NCBI GenBank assembly: GCA_009391225.1
Contig: VEXC01000001.1
Coordinates: 24,750-88,749, forward strand
Direction of reading: 5' to 3'
DNA from: SAR202 cluster bacterium AC-647-N09_OGT_505m
GTDB taxonomy: Bacteria; Chloroflexota; Dehalococcoidia; UBA2985
DNA: 64,000 nt
Both the position numbers and the translations under genes were made by a program. The stretch's first letter is position 1. Every line of letters starts with the position of its first letter. This document shows positions 45,413 through 54,502 of this stretch, one piece after another. A model generated the notes under the pieces. It did no database searches, had not been told where the DNA came from, and saw only the letters and a list, made by a program, of their open reading frames with translations.

Positions 45413-45544
45413 CTAAGTTATCCATTTATCCATATCGTACTGATTCTCGATATCCCAACGGTCGACTTTCTCTTCGGTCTTCAGAATATGAACGTGGAAT
45501 GGCGGATGGTCATTAACGAAGCTGAGGAGTTCCCAACTTCCTCG
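45413..45544 (-). pseudogene. DUF4160-like remnant
   Basis: A minus-strand segment reads 'FVNDHPPFHVHILKTEEKVDRWDIENQ', close to the 'NDHPPxHVHVxxxxxxxKWDLE' core of DUF4160-like proteins, small proteins often linked to toxin-antitoxin-like pairs. It is cut by a stop upstream and has no start codon, so it is a fragment. Confidence 0.45.
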
Positions 45545-45649
45545 TCATGTGAACCTGAGCGTGTCACTTGATTTACATTTCGTCAAAATTGTGCACGTAC
45601 CCACACTTAGGCATTTTACGTTTTGATTTGCATCCTCCTGGCTTGGAAC

Positions 45650-46440
45650 TCAATCCACACAGATAATGCCATCTAAACCCTTGTCTAGAACCAAGGCCAA
45701 GTTTATCAATGCCCGAACAGGTTCTCCAGTGGCTCGCTTGAGCTGGTACCTGGACTCCTTGTCCCTAACGGAGGTGTATGCGATGTCCAAGTGCACCCAC
45801 GGCATGTCCCCACCGAATTGCCCAAGGAATAGGAGCGTGGCGATGAATCCAGCCTTGCTTCCCTCGGTATTCTTCACGTCGGCCATATAATCGTTGTTCT
45901 GTTCTCTGTACCCCTAGTACATCGTAATCTGATAGGTGTGTTTCCTGGCTGGGACTGCTGATGCCAGAAACTCTTGGTTATTGGTGAAGGCCCTAGTGCA
46001 GAAATCCCCAAGGGCTGTTACTTTGACCACAGTAAGGGTTTCCACGCCTACCAACCGCTTCGGGCTCACCTGACTGGCGTAGGGCAGCGAATCAAAGAGG
46101 ACCAAGAAGCCATAGGCATCGGTGTTCTCCACCTCCACGACTTCCACGGCCTTGCCATTCATCGGATGGACCTAGCAGAGCTTCTGTATCGAGCCTCTCC
46201 GAATGTTCTCTGCGGGGATAGCTATAGCTATGACGTTCAGTTTAGGTTATAGCCCGAGTATGGCCTTGATTGCCGAGAGCGCTGGAGCAACTCCTGCCAT
46301 GTCCTCCGATTTCCCCCATGACAGGAGTGCCATTGAGGGATATGCCACGGGTTGTTCCCTGGGATGCCCAGACGGATTCCCCTTACATCAATACCCAGGG
46401 ACGATGAACTTGGGTCTCTACATACTGCCCATAGCAAATC
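45650..46440 (-). pseudogene. M17 leucyl aminopeptidase, decayed C-terminal half
   Basis: The catalytic half of an M17 aminopeptidase is spread over two or more frames. From upstream: 'GKSEDMAGVAPALSAIKAIL' (family: MKxDMxGAAxVLxAxxAIA), then 'IPAENIRRGS', 'MNGKAVEVVEVENTDAYGFLVLFDSLPYAS', an in-frame TAG at 45914-45916, 'GYREQNNDYMADVKNTEGSKAG', and 'PWVHLDIAYTSV'. The metal/catalytic motif NTDAEGR has become NTDAYGF, so two key residues are lost. The N-terminal half is absent; the kinase gene starts 16 bases further. Frameshifts, a stop and lost residues show it is dead. Confidence 0.8.
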
Positions 46441-46455
46441 CCACCAATTGATGAA

Positions 46456-47022
46456 CTAAAGCCTTAACCACCGGTTCACCTCTCGCGCTATTTTCAATAT
46501 TACGGGAGTTATATCCCTGGAGGTATCCACGGCGAAATGATTCCTACGTATTGGCTCCACTGAGGCCTTCATTCGACGATATACTGACCAGTCTGCGGTG
46601 GAATTGTCCTCCTCCTGGGCATTACCCTCTTCTCTCCTTTGGAGTCGACGTGAGACCACATCAATCGGAGCTTCCACCCGCACCAGGATGAGTTTTGCAT
46701 CGGTTTTATGAGCGATATTGTACAAGCGCTCACGGTTCTTCTCCACCAGATTGGTGGCATCGAAGAGTACAGATATCCCTTTTCCAAGCAGGCCTTCAAT
46801 CAGACCGTGACAGGCCTTGAACAACCGGGAACTTTCCATACCGCTGTACGTGGGTGTATGGAAGAGAATCTTCCTCATGGCGTCCGTCTCCACGATTGCC
46901 AGAGGGATGCGCTCCGCCATACGGCGGCTGAAATATGACTTGCCCGTGCCCGGTAGGCCGCTGACCACTATCAGCACCACGCGGGACCGAGGCTGAGGCA
47001 CCGCTTCGATGTGACACTTCAA
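46456..47022 (-). CDS. AAA/zeta-like P-loop kinase
   Basis: A 188-residue P-loop NTPase of the predicted-kinase group (COG0645/AAA_33). Walker A is 'GLPGTGKSYFSRRMAE' (residues 22-29), followed by 'IVETDAMRKILF' (substrate Asp) and 'GISVLFDATNLVEKNRERL', which matches the family's DATN motif. The LID-like region is 'VSRRLQRREEG'. Relatives phosphorylate small metabolites or act as zeta-type toxins; without an antitoxin gene nearby, a metabolic kinase is more likely. Confidence 0.85.
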   Translation of the reverse strand: MKCHIEAVPQPRSRVVLIVVSGLPGTGKSYFSRRMAERIPLAIVETDAMRKILFHTPTYSGMESSRLFKACHGLIEGLLGKGISVLFDATNLVEKNRERLYNIAHKTDAKLILVRVEAPIDVVSRRLQRREEGNAQEEDNSTADWSVYRRMKASVEPIRRNHFAVDTSRDITPVILKIAREVNRWLRL

Positions 47023-47363
47023 GAGGTCTGCATCGTTCAGAATCGAAGTCCCTTTCCTGACAGTGTCGTTGAGGGCCTAGCAGCTTTGGGAGTCCATTAT
47101 ATGCCCTGAGACCTACCCAGGCAACGAAGCAGTGTATGAGAAGCCCTGCACCTATGACGAACTGCTGTTGCACTGTCCTAGCGCGTGAAGTTAATTCCCA
47201 TTTCATTGCGAACTGTAATCCAGATTGAATCGGAATCCTGGATGAATTTGAGCTTGTCTAGCCATCTAAGCAGGCAGTGTGAGCCTTGTCCTACTAAAGC
47301 CTACCTGTGCTATTTTTGTACCTACAGAGCACGGGCAACTGTGGGAGAATATGAATACGGCTA
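47023..47363. other. Intergenic, nothing recognised
   Basis: A 341-base gap between two minus-strand genes. No domain, tRNA or terminator was seen. Confidence 0.4.
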
Positions 47364-48230
47364 TTATCTTCCTTCTTCGGTGTGGAAGGCGATTCCCAGG
47401 AGCCCCGGCCCGGTGTGAGCGCCCATTACCGGGGTGAATTCACTGACCAGGACCTCCACACAGTTGAACTCCGATAAGAGTCGTTCTCTAAGAGTTCTAG
47501 CATCGTCGATGGCCAACGCGTGCATCACGTTAGCCCGTATAGGGGTATCGCCAACTCGGGTGTGCACAATGGCCAGCAGACGCTCCATGGCCCGTTTCCT
47601 GGTACGGGGCCGCTCCAGGGGTCGTATATCCCCCTGACTCAGTTCCATCATGGGCTTCAATTTCAGGGCGGATCCCGCCCAGGCCGCTATTCTGGGAATA
47701 CGGCCTCCCTTGGAGATGTAATGCATGGTGTCTAGGAAGGCTATCAATTCAACCCCTTGCATCACTCTATGTGCAACCGCCTTCACCTGATGATGGTCGG
47801 CGTTTTGTGCAGCTGCCCTGGCCGCGGCCAAGACTACAAGGCCCTGGCCCCCGGCGGCGGTGCGTGTATCCACAACTTCTATGTTGGTATTTGGCAGGGT
47901 TTCCCGAGCCATCTCTGCCGCGGCGACCGCGGCCTGGTATGTAGCGCTTACGGTAGAAAGCAGTGTGAGACAGAGGATGCTCTCGGCATGAGCGGATCCA
48001 TCAGTGAAGGCTTCTATGAATCTAGCTGAGCTGGGAGCAGAGGTGGTAGGCAACTTTTGGCACTGGGCCAAGAGTGAATAGAACTCCTGGGGCGATATGT
48101 CCACCCCGTCTAGATAGGTCTTGCCCTCTATGGACAACTCCAGTGGGACCACGTAAACCCCAAGCGCATCTACAACATCCTGGGGTAAGCAGACTGAGCT
48201 ATCGCATACCAAGGCTACTTTTGCTTGCAA
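47364..48230 (-). CDS. DegV family fatty-acid-binding protein
   Basis: A 288-residue protein with DegV features: 'VALVCDSSVCLPQDV' at the start, 'PLELSIEGKTYLDGVDIS', 'LPTTSAPSSARFIEAF' (lipid head-group loop) and 'FLDTMHYISKGGRIPR', typical of the family. DegV proteins bind fatty acids; in Firmicutes the FakB members hand them to the kinase FakA. No FakA is in view. The length is normal and the start ATG 48230 is plain. Confidence 0.9.
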   Translation of the reverse strand: MQAKVALVCDSSVCLPQDVVDALGVYVVPLELSIEGKTYLDGVDISPQEFYSLLAQCQKLPTTSAPSSARFIEAFTDGSAHAESILCLTLLSTVSATYQAAVAAAEMARETLPNTNIEVVDTRTAAGGQGLVVLAAARAAAQNADHHQVKAVAHRVMQGVELIAFLDTMHYISKGGRIPRIAAWAGSALKLKPMMELSQGDIRPLERPRTRKRAMERLLAIVHTRVGDTPIRANVMHALAIDDARTLRERLLSEFNCVEVLVSEFTPVMGAHTGPGLLGIAFHTEEGR

Positions 48231-48442
48231 GATGCCCTCTTCCCAATCGCAAAGTATTTACTCGGCGGTGCAGATACGGGCTCAACCCTCAACCAAGGTA
48301 TTATATGAGTGGATTATGGGTTATGCTCTCCAATGGAGTCAAGGTTCCCGTGAGCGAAGCTTGTGACGGACACTCCTGGATGATACTCTTCATCCAGTGG
48401 ATATGATATATTCGGGCAAACTACTGACGATGTTGAGGAGTC

Positions 48443-48937
48443 ATGTTCACACTGGGTGTTTTGACCAGCAGCGACATGGGCGCGGCGGGCCAGCGTGAGG
48501 ATACCAGCGGCCAGGCAATCAAGGAGATATTCCTTGCCCTTGGCTTCTCCCTCTCACGTTACGAAATCGTGCCTGATGAAAAGGAAATCATCTCCACCCG
48601 GCTCAGAGAGTGGGCCGACAGCGGAGAGATAGACCTGATTGTAACCACTGGAGGTACAGGCCTGGGACCCCGGGACGTCACCCCAGAGGCTACCCTGGAC
48701 GTTATCCAACGGCCCGTTCCAGGGATTTCCGAGGCCCTGCGCCAAAGTGGGCTTAGCCATACCCCAATGGCAATGTTGAGCAGAGGCATTTCTGGCCTGA
48801 GAGGGAGATGTCTCATCATCAACCTGCCTGGGAGCCCCAGGGCAGTGAGGGAATGCTTGGAAACCGTCGTAGAGGCGATTCCACATGCCCTGGAAACACT
48901 GAAAAAAGCAAGGGTGGAGATTCACCCACCTCACTGA
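48443..48937 (+). CDS. Molybdenum cofactor protein MoaB/Mog
   Basis: A 164-residue MoCF-domain protein. The signature 'DLIVTTGGTGLGPRDVTPEAT' gives the TGGTG motif, followed by 'PGISEALRQSG' and 'LIINLPGSPRAVRECL', as in Mog/MoaB/MogA. These proteins adenylylate molybdopterin before metal insertion. GAGGAG lies just before ATG 48443. The gene is divergent from degV. No other moa/moe genes are in the window. Confidence 0.9.
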   Translation: MFTLGVLTSSDMGAAGQREDTSGQAIKEIFLALGFSLSRYEIVPDEKEIISTRLREWADSGEIDLIVTTGGTGLGPRDVTPEATLDVIQRPVPGISEALRQSGLSHTPMAMLSRGISGLRGRCLIINLPGSPRAVRECLETVVEAIPHALETLKKARVEIHPPH

Positions 48938-48978
48938 GCACTCCAGGTACAGGGTGGGAAACAGTTACAGTGTACCCG

Positions 48979-49044
48979 GGTCATTCTGAGACTCAGTTCC
49001 TCCGAACGAGGAATCTCATATCATTCCCTGGGCTCAGGATGACA
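48979..49044. repeat. REP-like inverted-repeat element
   Basis: GTCATTCTGAG (48980-48990) faces CTCAGGATGAC (49033-49043) with one mismatch; between them is CCGAACGAGGAATCTCAT. This resembles the common 'GTCATTCTGAGCGAAGCGAAGAATCTC' palindromic repeat scattered in many bacterial genomes. It lies in the 399-base gap between mog and trmD, which otherwise holds nothing I recognise. Confidence 0.6.
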
Positions 49045-49336
49045 CGTACAAGCTCTCAGAATCATACATTGCAGTTGCCACCGCCACCGCGAAGTGTGAG
49101 AATAGCTTGGCCTAGTTCCATTCTTAATCCCAGTTCTAGCGAGATTGGGAATCTAGGGCCTGCCATCACTGTTACAGTCATATGTCCAAAATGCCTAGTC
49201 ACGAAGTTTACACTGAATTAGGTGAACTGGTTCCTCTGAATGACATGATCATCATGGATAGTGTTTTCATAGGAATGCCACTCACTGGCCGGACATCTTG
49301 TGGGTGCATCGCTAAGTAACCTCCTGGAGTTCTGGT

Positions 49337-50095
49337 ATGGAAATTCACATCCTCACCTTATTTCCTGAAATGTTTCTCGGCCCTTTTCAGGAAAGCATCG
49401 TCAAGCGTGCTGTGGAGCGTGGGCTGGCGAGGATTCACATTCACAATATTAGAGACTACGCTCAGGACAAGCATCGTGTGGTGGATGACTATCCATTCGG
49501 CGGTGGAGGTGGCATGGTGCTGAAGCCTGAGCCCTTGTTCCTAGCTGTGAAAGAAGTGAAATCACGCATCGCGGAGAGTGGCGGACCCCAGCAGGCCAAA
49601 GAGACCCCAGTGGTTCTTCTTTGTCCTCAAGGTGAGGTACTCACACAGGGGATTGTCGAGGACCTGACGTCCCATCGCGACCTCATCCTCATCTGTGGCC
49701 ACTACGAGGGCGTGGACGAGCGGGTAAGGGAGCACCTAGTAGACCGTGAGATAAGCATTGGCGACTATGTACTGAGCGGCGGTGAAATCCCTGCCATGGT
49801 TATAGTAGATGCGTTGGTGCGCCTGATTCCCGGTGCAGTAGGAGATACCAGGTCCCTCGCAGACGACAGCCACGCCAGCGGGCTAATCCAGTTTCCGCAA
49901 TACACCCGCCCCGCCGAATATCATGGCTGGACAGTCCCTCCGGTACTGCTTTCTGGGAACCACCAAGAGGTTCAACGGTGGCGGCGCCAGCAGTCCCTTC
50001 TGCGCACCTTGGGCCGCCGTCCTGATATGCTAGCCAAAGCATCCCTGAGATCAGAGGACCGCCTTCTCTTAGAAGACTCTGAGAAGCAACGCTAA
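49337..50095 (+). CDS. trmD: tRNA (guanine37-N1)-methyltransferase
   Basis: A 252-residue SPOUT methyltransferase. '[20 protein letters not shown]', '[19 protein letters not shown]', '[13 protein letters not shown]' and '[17 protein letters not shown]' are the invariant TrmD motifs that form the trefoil-knot SAM site and substrate pocket. It methylates G37 of tRNAs to prevent frameshifts. The usual partners (rpsP, rimM, rplS) are not next to it; here it precedes the mraZ cluster by 180 bases. Confidence 0.97.
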   Translation: MEIHILTLFPEMFLGPFQESIVKRAVERGLARIHIHNIRDYAQDKHRVVDDYPFGGGGGMVLKPEPLFLAVKEVKSRIAESGGPQQAKETPVVLLCPQGEVLTQGIVEDLTSHRDLILICGHYEGVDERVREHLVDREISIGDYVLSGGEIPAMVIVDALVRLIPGAVGDTRSLADDSHASGLIQFPQYTRPAEYHGWTVPPVLLSGNHQEVQRWRRQQSLLRTLGRRPDMLAKASLRSEDRLLLEDSEKQR

Positions 50096-50205
50096 ACCCC
50101 ACCTAACACTCCTTCTCTGACACCGGGTGACACCCCCCGCGATGGCTTCTTGCTCTCTAATTCCCTGTCTTGAAGAAATTGCCCGAAATCCCTCTACAAA
50201 AAGTC

Positions 50206-50258
50206 TTGCTTTTTGGAAATTGCAGTGGTATTTTGGTAGCAATAGGAATAAATTGGTT
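50206..50258 (+). promoter_or_regulatory. mraZ promoter with phased TGGNN boxes (candidate MraZ operator)
   Basis: TTGCTT (50206-50211) and TATTTT (50229-50234) are 17 bases apart, a possible promoter. TGGAA, TGGTA, AGGAA and TGGTT start at 50214, 50234, 50244 and 50254, multiples of ten bases apart, with another TGGTA at 50226. MraZ of known species binds short TGG-rich repeats spaced at one helical turn before its own gene, so this is a likely autoregulatory site. Confidence 0.45.
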
Positions 50259-50274
50259 GTTATAGGGAGTTAAG

Positions 50275-50721
50275 GTGCAACTTGAGCCCCTGTCATTCTT
50301 CGGAGAACAGGATCACCGCGTGGACCCGCAGGGTAGGATATCGCTTCCGGCTCGCTTCAAGGAGATTTTCAGGGGGGGAATCGTCCTTACCAGGGGATAT
50401 GACCGTTGCATTGTCGCCTATACTCCCAATCAGTGGACAGCATTCGCCAGCCAGGTTGCTAGTCTTTCCCTCAACAGAGCTAAGAATCGGAGAATGCGTC
50501 GCATGAGTTTCTCGGCTGCCTACACACTAGAGACTGACCGACAAGGGCGAGTACTCTTGCCAGTCTCCTTGAGGCAATACGCCCAAATCGGCGAAGAGGT
50601 GGTCATCGCCGGGATGGGGGATTTCCTAGAGATATGGGACAAGGAAGCCTGGGTCCAAGAAAGCATGTTCCTCGAGGAAGAAGCCTCGCTCATCGCTGAG
50701 ACTTCGGAGGAGCACCAGTGA
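50275..50721 (+). CDS. mraZ: Transcriptional regulator MraZ
   Basis: A 148-residue MraZ with two SpoVT/AbrB-like halves: 'GEQDHRVDPQGRISLPARFKEIF' and 'AYTLETDRQGRVLLPVSLRQYA' (DxxGRxxxP motif twice). It begins at GTG 50275 after GGGAGTTAAG. MraZ represses the division cluster by binding upstream repeats. The stop TGA overlaps the start of rsmH, so the two are coupled. C-terminal tail is acidic. Confidence 0.95.
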   Translation: MQLEPLSFFGEQDHRVDPQGRISLPARFKEIFRGGIVLTRGYDRCIVAYTPNQWTAFASQVASLSLNRAKNRRMRRMSFSAAYTLETDRQGRVLLPVSLRQYAQIGEEVVIAGMGDFLEIWDKEAWVQESMFLEEEASLIAETSEEHQ

Positions 50722-51608
50722 GTGTTATCAATATGGCATATCACACGCCAGTACTCACACAGCAAGTGTTGGAAGGCCTCCAGGTGAAAACTGGAGGTAG
50801 CTATATTGACTGTACGGTTGGGGAAGGTGGCCATTCTATAGCTATCTTGGAGGCGATTTCCCCCGGCGGGCAACTTCTGGGATTAGACCTGGACCCTCTG
50901 GCCCTAGAGACGGCTGAGGAACGATTGCGGTCTTTTCGCGATGTCGCAACTCTTACCAACGATAATTTCAGCGATTTGAGAAGAATCGCCAGGGATCAGG
51001 GATTCTATTCCGTGGATGGCATCCTTTTCGACGTGGGCCTCTCGTCCCTGCAACTGGAAGGAGAGGGGAGAGGTTTTAGCTTCCGGGCGGAGGACCCATT
51101 GGATATGCGGTTCGATCCAAGGCAGGACCTCACTGCTTGGGAGGTGGTCAACCAATACTCACAGGGAGACCTTACTCAAATCATAGGCGCTTATGGCGAA
51201 GAGCGTAAGGCTGGCCGAATTGCCAGGGAGATAGTGGAGAGCCGCCCAATTGATACATCCCTTCGGTTGGCCCAAGTGGTGGTCCGAGCTGTTAGACGCC
51301 CATGGAGTCCAATTCACCCAGCAACTCGTACATTTCAGGCCATACGGATAGAGGTGAACCGCGAACTTGAGAACCTAGAAGTAGGCTTGAGACAGGCAAT
51401 CTCTCTTCTGGAGCACGGAGGCAGATTGGTGATCATCGCCTATCATTCCCTTGAAGATCGCATAGTCAAGAACTTTTTCAGGCATGAGAGTAGGGATCAA
51501 GAGAGCATACGGTTGATAAACAAGAAGATAATTTCCCCCTCCCGTGAGGAGGTCAGGACAAACATTAGGAGTCGAAGCGCCCGAATGCGGGTGGCGGAGC
51601 GTATTTAG
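50718..51608 (+). CDS. rsmH: 16S rRNA (cytosine1402-N4)-methyltransferase
   Basis: A 296-residue RsmH (MraW). 'YIDCTVGEGGHSIAILE' is the SAM-binding loop and 'LLGLDLDPLAL' the acidic motif II; 'GILFDVGLSSLQLE', 'RGFSFRAEDPLDMRFD' and 'YHSLEDRIVKNFF' are family-specific. GTG 50718 is preferred because GGAGG lies seven bases upstream; ATG 50733 is an alternative. The last 37 codons belong to a 281-bp segment that is repeated downstream. Confidence 0.95.
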   Translation: MSVINMAYHTPVLTQQVLEGLQVKTGGSYIDCTVGEGGHSIAILEAISPGGQLLGLDLDPLALETAEERLRSFRDVATLTNDNFSDLRRIARDQGFYSVDGILFDVGLSSLQLEGEGRGFSFRAEDPLDMRFDPRQDLTAWEVVNQYSQGDLTQIIGAYGEERKAGRIAREIVESRPIDTSLRLAQVVVRAVRRPWSPIHPATRTFQAIRIEVNRELENLEVGLRQAISLLEHGGRLVIIAYHSLEDRIVKNFFRHESRDQESIRLINKKIISPSREEVRTNIRSRSARMRVAERI

Positions 51609-52134
51609 AAGGGTAATCCCTTCTTACAAATCCTGGATCTGGTACTGGGGGTGAGATCGCGTGGAACGAAATACAATGCCTAATAAGGCCGGAAGCGAAG
51701 TAGCTAGATATCTGCGATTGAACCCTCCCTCTATCACGCATCTTCCCCCAGGTATCAGAGGATTCTCTTTTGGCCAGGAGAATAGGGAGAAAGAGAGCAT
51801 ACGGTTGATAAATAATATGTTTCGTTTCTCATGTCTCATTACCTCCTTGGAGAAAGAGAGCATACGGTTGATAAACAAGAAGATAATTTCCCCCTCCCGT
51901 GAGGAGGTCAGGACAAACATTAGGAGTCGAAGCGCCCGAATGCGGGTGGCGGAGCGTATTTAGAAGGGTAATCCCTTCTTACAAATCCTGGATCTGGTAC
52001 TGGGGGTGAGATCGCGTGGAACGAAATACAATGCCTAATAAGGCCGGATGCCAAGTAGCTAGATATCTGCGATTGAACCCTCCCTCTATCACGCATCTTC
52101 CCCCAGGTATCAGAGGATTCTCTTTTGGCCAGGA
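51499..52134 (+). repeat. 281-bp tandem duplication between rsmH and ftsA with nested inverted repeat
   Basis: 51499-51779 and 51854-52134 are identical except at two positions (51694/52049 and 51697/52052), a 355-base period. Copy 1 holds the end of rsmH; copy 2 repeats that end out of context. The spacer holds a third partial copy (51786-51812 equals 51849-51875, 27 bases). It also holds an inverted copy of the ftsA start region (51816-51845 is the reverse complement of 52143-52172, 29 of 30 bases). The pattern suggests template switching, in the cell or during DNA amplification. Confidence 0.9.
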
Positions 52135-52144
52135 ACCCAAATGA
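52016..52144 (+). CDS. Small unassigned ORF before ftsA
   Basis: A 42-residue frame from GTG 52016, basic at the start ('MERNTMPNKAGCQVARYL') and Pro-rich in the middle. The same frame begins in repeat copy 1 (GTG 51661), where two base changes give Ser-Glu for Cys-Gln, and there it runs on into the spacer and copy 2. It occupies the place of ftsL/murein genes. I recognise no family; it may be a small division-linked protein or chance. Confidence 0.35.
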   Translation: MERNTMPNKAGCQVARYLRLNPPSITHLPPGIRGFSFGQEPK

Positions 52145-52155
52145 GGTAATGAGAT

Positions 52156-53400
52156 ATGAGAAACGAAACATACCATGTGGCTATAGATGTTGGGACAACC
52201 AAAGTTTGCACTCTGGTCGGACGCTCTGATGCAGATGGAAAGTTGCAAGTTATAGGCGTTGGCACTGTGCCCTCCCGGGGCATGAAGAAGGGAATGGTCA
52301 GCAACCTATCTGACGTCCAACAAGTGATTCAGTCCTCGCTTCGGGAGGCCGAGGCTCAAGCAGGAATAAAGATAGGTTCAGCCTATGTGGGCATCACAGG
52401 AAGCCATATCAACTACGTGAATTCCAGAGCCTCTCTGGATAACCGCCGATACAATAGCCCAGTTGGATCTAGCGACATGGAACAGATGTCCCAGGCCTGC
52501 TACGCAGACCGCACTGTTCCAGGCGATAAGGTCCTTCATGTGATTCCACGTGGTTATTCCGTCGATGGCAACTGGGGAATACATGACCCAACGGGTATGT
52601 ACGCTTCCACTGTGGAATTAGAAAGCCACGTTGTAATTGCCAACCAGACCTCGGTGGACAACCTGGTAGAAGGGTTGCGCAGATCTGGAATTAAGCTAAG
52701 GGGCTTGGTGTTGGAGCCCTTAGCCAGCGCTGAAGCTGTTCTCTCGAACGACGAGCGGGATATAGGAGTGGTCTTGGTGGACATGGGTGGTGGGACCAGC
52801 GATGTCTCCATATTCCTTGAGGGTAACATATGGCATACAAGCGTCATTCCTGTGGGTGGCTTTCAGCTTACCCGGGATATTTCGATTGCCTTTACCACTT
52901 TCGCCTTAGCTGCTGAAGAAGCGAAGCTCAAGTACGGCCATGCCATTCCAGGCGCTGTGGATCCCCGAGAGGACTTACGGCTTCCTGGTTTTGGTAATCA
53001 AACTTTCTCACAAATCTCTAGACAGAGTCTGTGCGAGGTGATTCACGAACGTGCGGATGAACTGCTACGCCTCATACTTAGGGAGGTGGGTAATGCGGGC
53101 CTGGATAGCGTGCCTCCAGGAGGGCTCGTATTGACTGGGGGAACATCCAAACTGTCTGGTCTCGAGGAGTTGGCCAGTAGTATATGGCCCGGACCTGTCA
53201 GAATCGGCGTGCCAACGGCATCGGCATGGGTGCCCCAGGACCTTGAAGACCCAGCCTTCGCAACTGCACTTGGCCTTCTCTACTGGGACGCGAGACATTC
53301 CCGTGTTGGCGAGAATGGAATCAATGGCAATGGCATTTCCAAATACAGCTTCCTTGTGAAGCACTGGCTAAACAATCTTGCACACAGGGTTCATACTTAG
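52156..53400 (+). CDS. ftsA: Cell division protein FtsA
   Basis: A 414-residue actin-like ATPase that tethers FtsZ to the membrane. Phosphate-1 loop '[15 protein letters not shown]', phosphate-2 '[19 protein letters not shown]' and adenosine motif '[18 protein letters not shown]' are present, and the 1C domain lies between residues about 80 and 160. The C-terminal '[13 protein letters not shown]' can form the amphipathic membrane-targeting helix. GAGGT lies 8 bases before ATG 52156. ftsZ follows after 16 bases. An inverted copy of its first bases lies at 51816-51845. Confidence 0.95.
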   Translation: MRNETYHVAIDVGTTKVCTLVGRSDADGKLQVIGVGTVPSRGMKKGMVSNLSDVQQVIQSSLREAEAQAGIKIGSAYVGITGSHINYVNSRASLDNRRYNSPVGSSDMEQMSQACYADRTVPGDKVLHVIPRGYSVDGNWGIHDPTGMYASTVELESHVVIANQTSVDNLVEGLRRSGIKLRGLVLEPLASAEAVLSNDERDIGVVLVDMGGGTSDVSIFLEGNIWHTSVIPVGGFQLTRDISIAFTTFALAAEEAKLKYGHAIPGAVDPREDLRLPGFGNQTFSQISRQSLCEVIHERADELLRLILREVGNAGLDSVPPGGLVLTGGTSKLSGLEELASSIWPGPVRIGVPTASAWVPQDLEDPAFATALGLLYWDARHSRVGENGINGNGISKYSFLVKHWLNNLAHRVHT

Positions 53401-53416
53401 AGAAGGAGGTGTCATC

Positions 53417-54502
53417 ATGGGTAGCCAATCCTATGAAAACGATGGTGTAGCCAAGATTAAGGTGGTTGGAGTAGGTGGCGGAGGGTGCAATGCCGTCTCC
53501 CGAATGTTTAGGGAGCGGGTCCAGGGAGTGGAATATGTAGGTGTGAATACCGACGCCCAGGCTCTGATGCGCTGTGAGGTTCCACTGAGAATCCGCATGG
53601 GGGAAAAGCTAACCAGAGGTCTAGGTGTTGGAGGAGACCCAGAGAAGGGCAAAGACTCCGCAGAGGAGAGCAGAGAAGAGATATACGAGGCGATAAAGGA
53701 TTCGGACATGGTATTCGTTGCTGCTGGTATGGGAGGCGGGACTGGAACAGGAGCAGCGCCTACAGTGGCAGAGATAGCCAAAGAGGCAGAGGCCCTCACC
53801 ATCGCCGTCGTCACCAAGCCTTTTACCTTTGAAGGAAGTCGTCGACGCAAGCTCGCCGACGAGGGGATTGCCCGCCTGAAGGAAAAAGTGGACACCCTAA
53901 TCATCATCCCAAATGATCGTCTTTTTGCTGTTTGCGATGAGGAAGTGACCATGGAGAACGCCTTCAGGATGGCTGATGATGTCCTCCGCCAGGGTGTACA
54001 ATCCATAGCCGAGCTAGTCACTGTGCCCGGGGAAGTAAATCTGGACTTCGCCGACGTCAAGACCGTAATGAGCAATGCCGGTGCGGCTTGGATGGCAATT
54101 GGCCGTGGCACGGGTGAAAACAAGGCAGTGGAGGCCGCAAGGGCTGCAGTCACCAGTTCCTTGCTGGACGTGTCCATAGATGGGGCCAAGGGGATTCTCT
54201 TCAACATAACAGGGGGAACAGACCTCTCTCTCAAGGAGGTCCAGGCCGCCGCCGATGTCATACGCTCGGCTACAGATCCAGACGCCAACATATTCTTTGG
54301 TATGGTCACAGACCTAAAGATGGAAGACGAGGTTAAGATAACAATCATCGCTACGGGATTTTCCTCGGATGAGTCTTTGACCGTCAAGGATGAGCACGTC
54401 TCTCAACTCATTATGTCGGCCATCCACGAGGAGGCTGACTTGGACATCCCCCCGTTCCTCAGGAGGCAGAACAACTCCAGGCCGGGAATTGGGGCTTATT
54501 AG
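53417..54502 (+). CDS. ftsZ: Cell division protein FtsZ
   Basis: A 361-residue tubulin-like GTPase. '[15 protein letters not shown]' starts the nucleotide domain, the tubulin signature '[14 protein letters not shown]' binds GTP, and '[12 protein letters not shown]' with the T7 loop '[11 protein letters not shown]' supplies the catalytic Asp. The C-terminal peptide '[10 protein letters not shown]' is the conserved FtsA-binding tail; the linker is short. ATG 53417 follows a perfect GAAGGAGGTG ribosome site, so the longer frame from 53378 is rejected. Confidence 0.97.
   Translation: MGSQSYENDGVAKIKVVGVGGGGCNAVSRMFRERVQGVEYVGVNTDAQALMRCEVPLRIRMGEKLTRGLGVGGDPEKGKDSAEESREEIYEAIKDSDMVFVAAGMGGGTGTGAAPTVAEIAKEAEALTIAVVTKPFTFEGSRRRKLADEGIARLKEKVDTLIIIPNDRLFAVCDEEVTMENAFRMADDVLRQGVQSIAELVTVPGEVNLDFADVKTVMSNAGAAWMAIGRGTGENKAVEAARAAVTSSLLDVSIDGAKGILFNITGGTDLSLKEVQAAADVIRSATDPDANIFFGMVTDLKMEDEVKITIIATGFSSDESLTVKDEHVSQLIMSAIHEEADLDIPPFLRRQNNSRPGIGAY

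Noticed and set aside
46796..47206. A 136-codon minus-strand frame overlapping the kinase gene
   Set aside because: The kinase frame carries Walker A and the DATN motif; this one is an out-of-phase shadow with no domain.
53431..54387. A 318-codon minus-strand frame opposite ftsZ
   Set aside because: Shadow frame of an unmistakable ftsZ gene; low-complexity and without a ribosome site.
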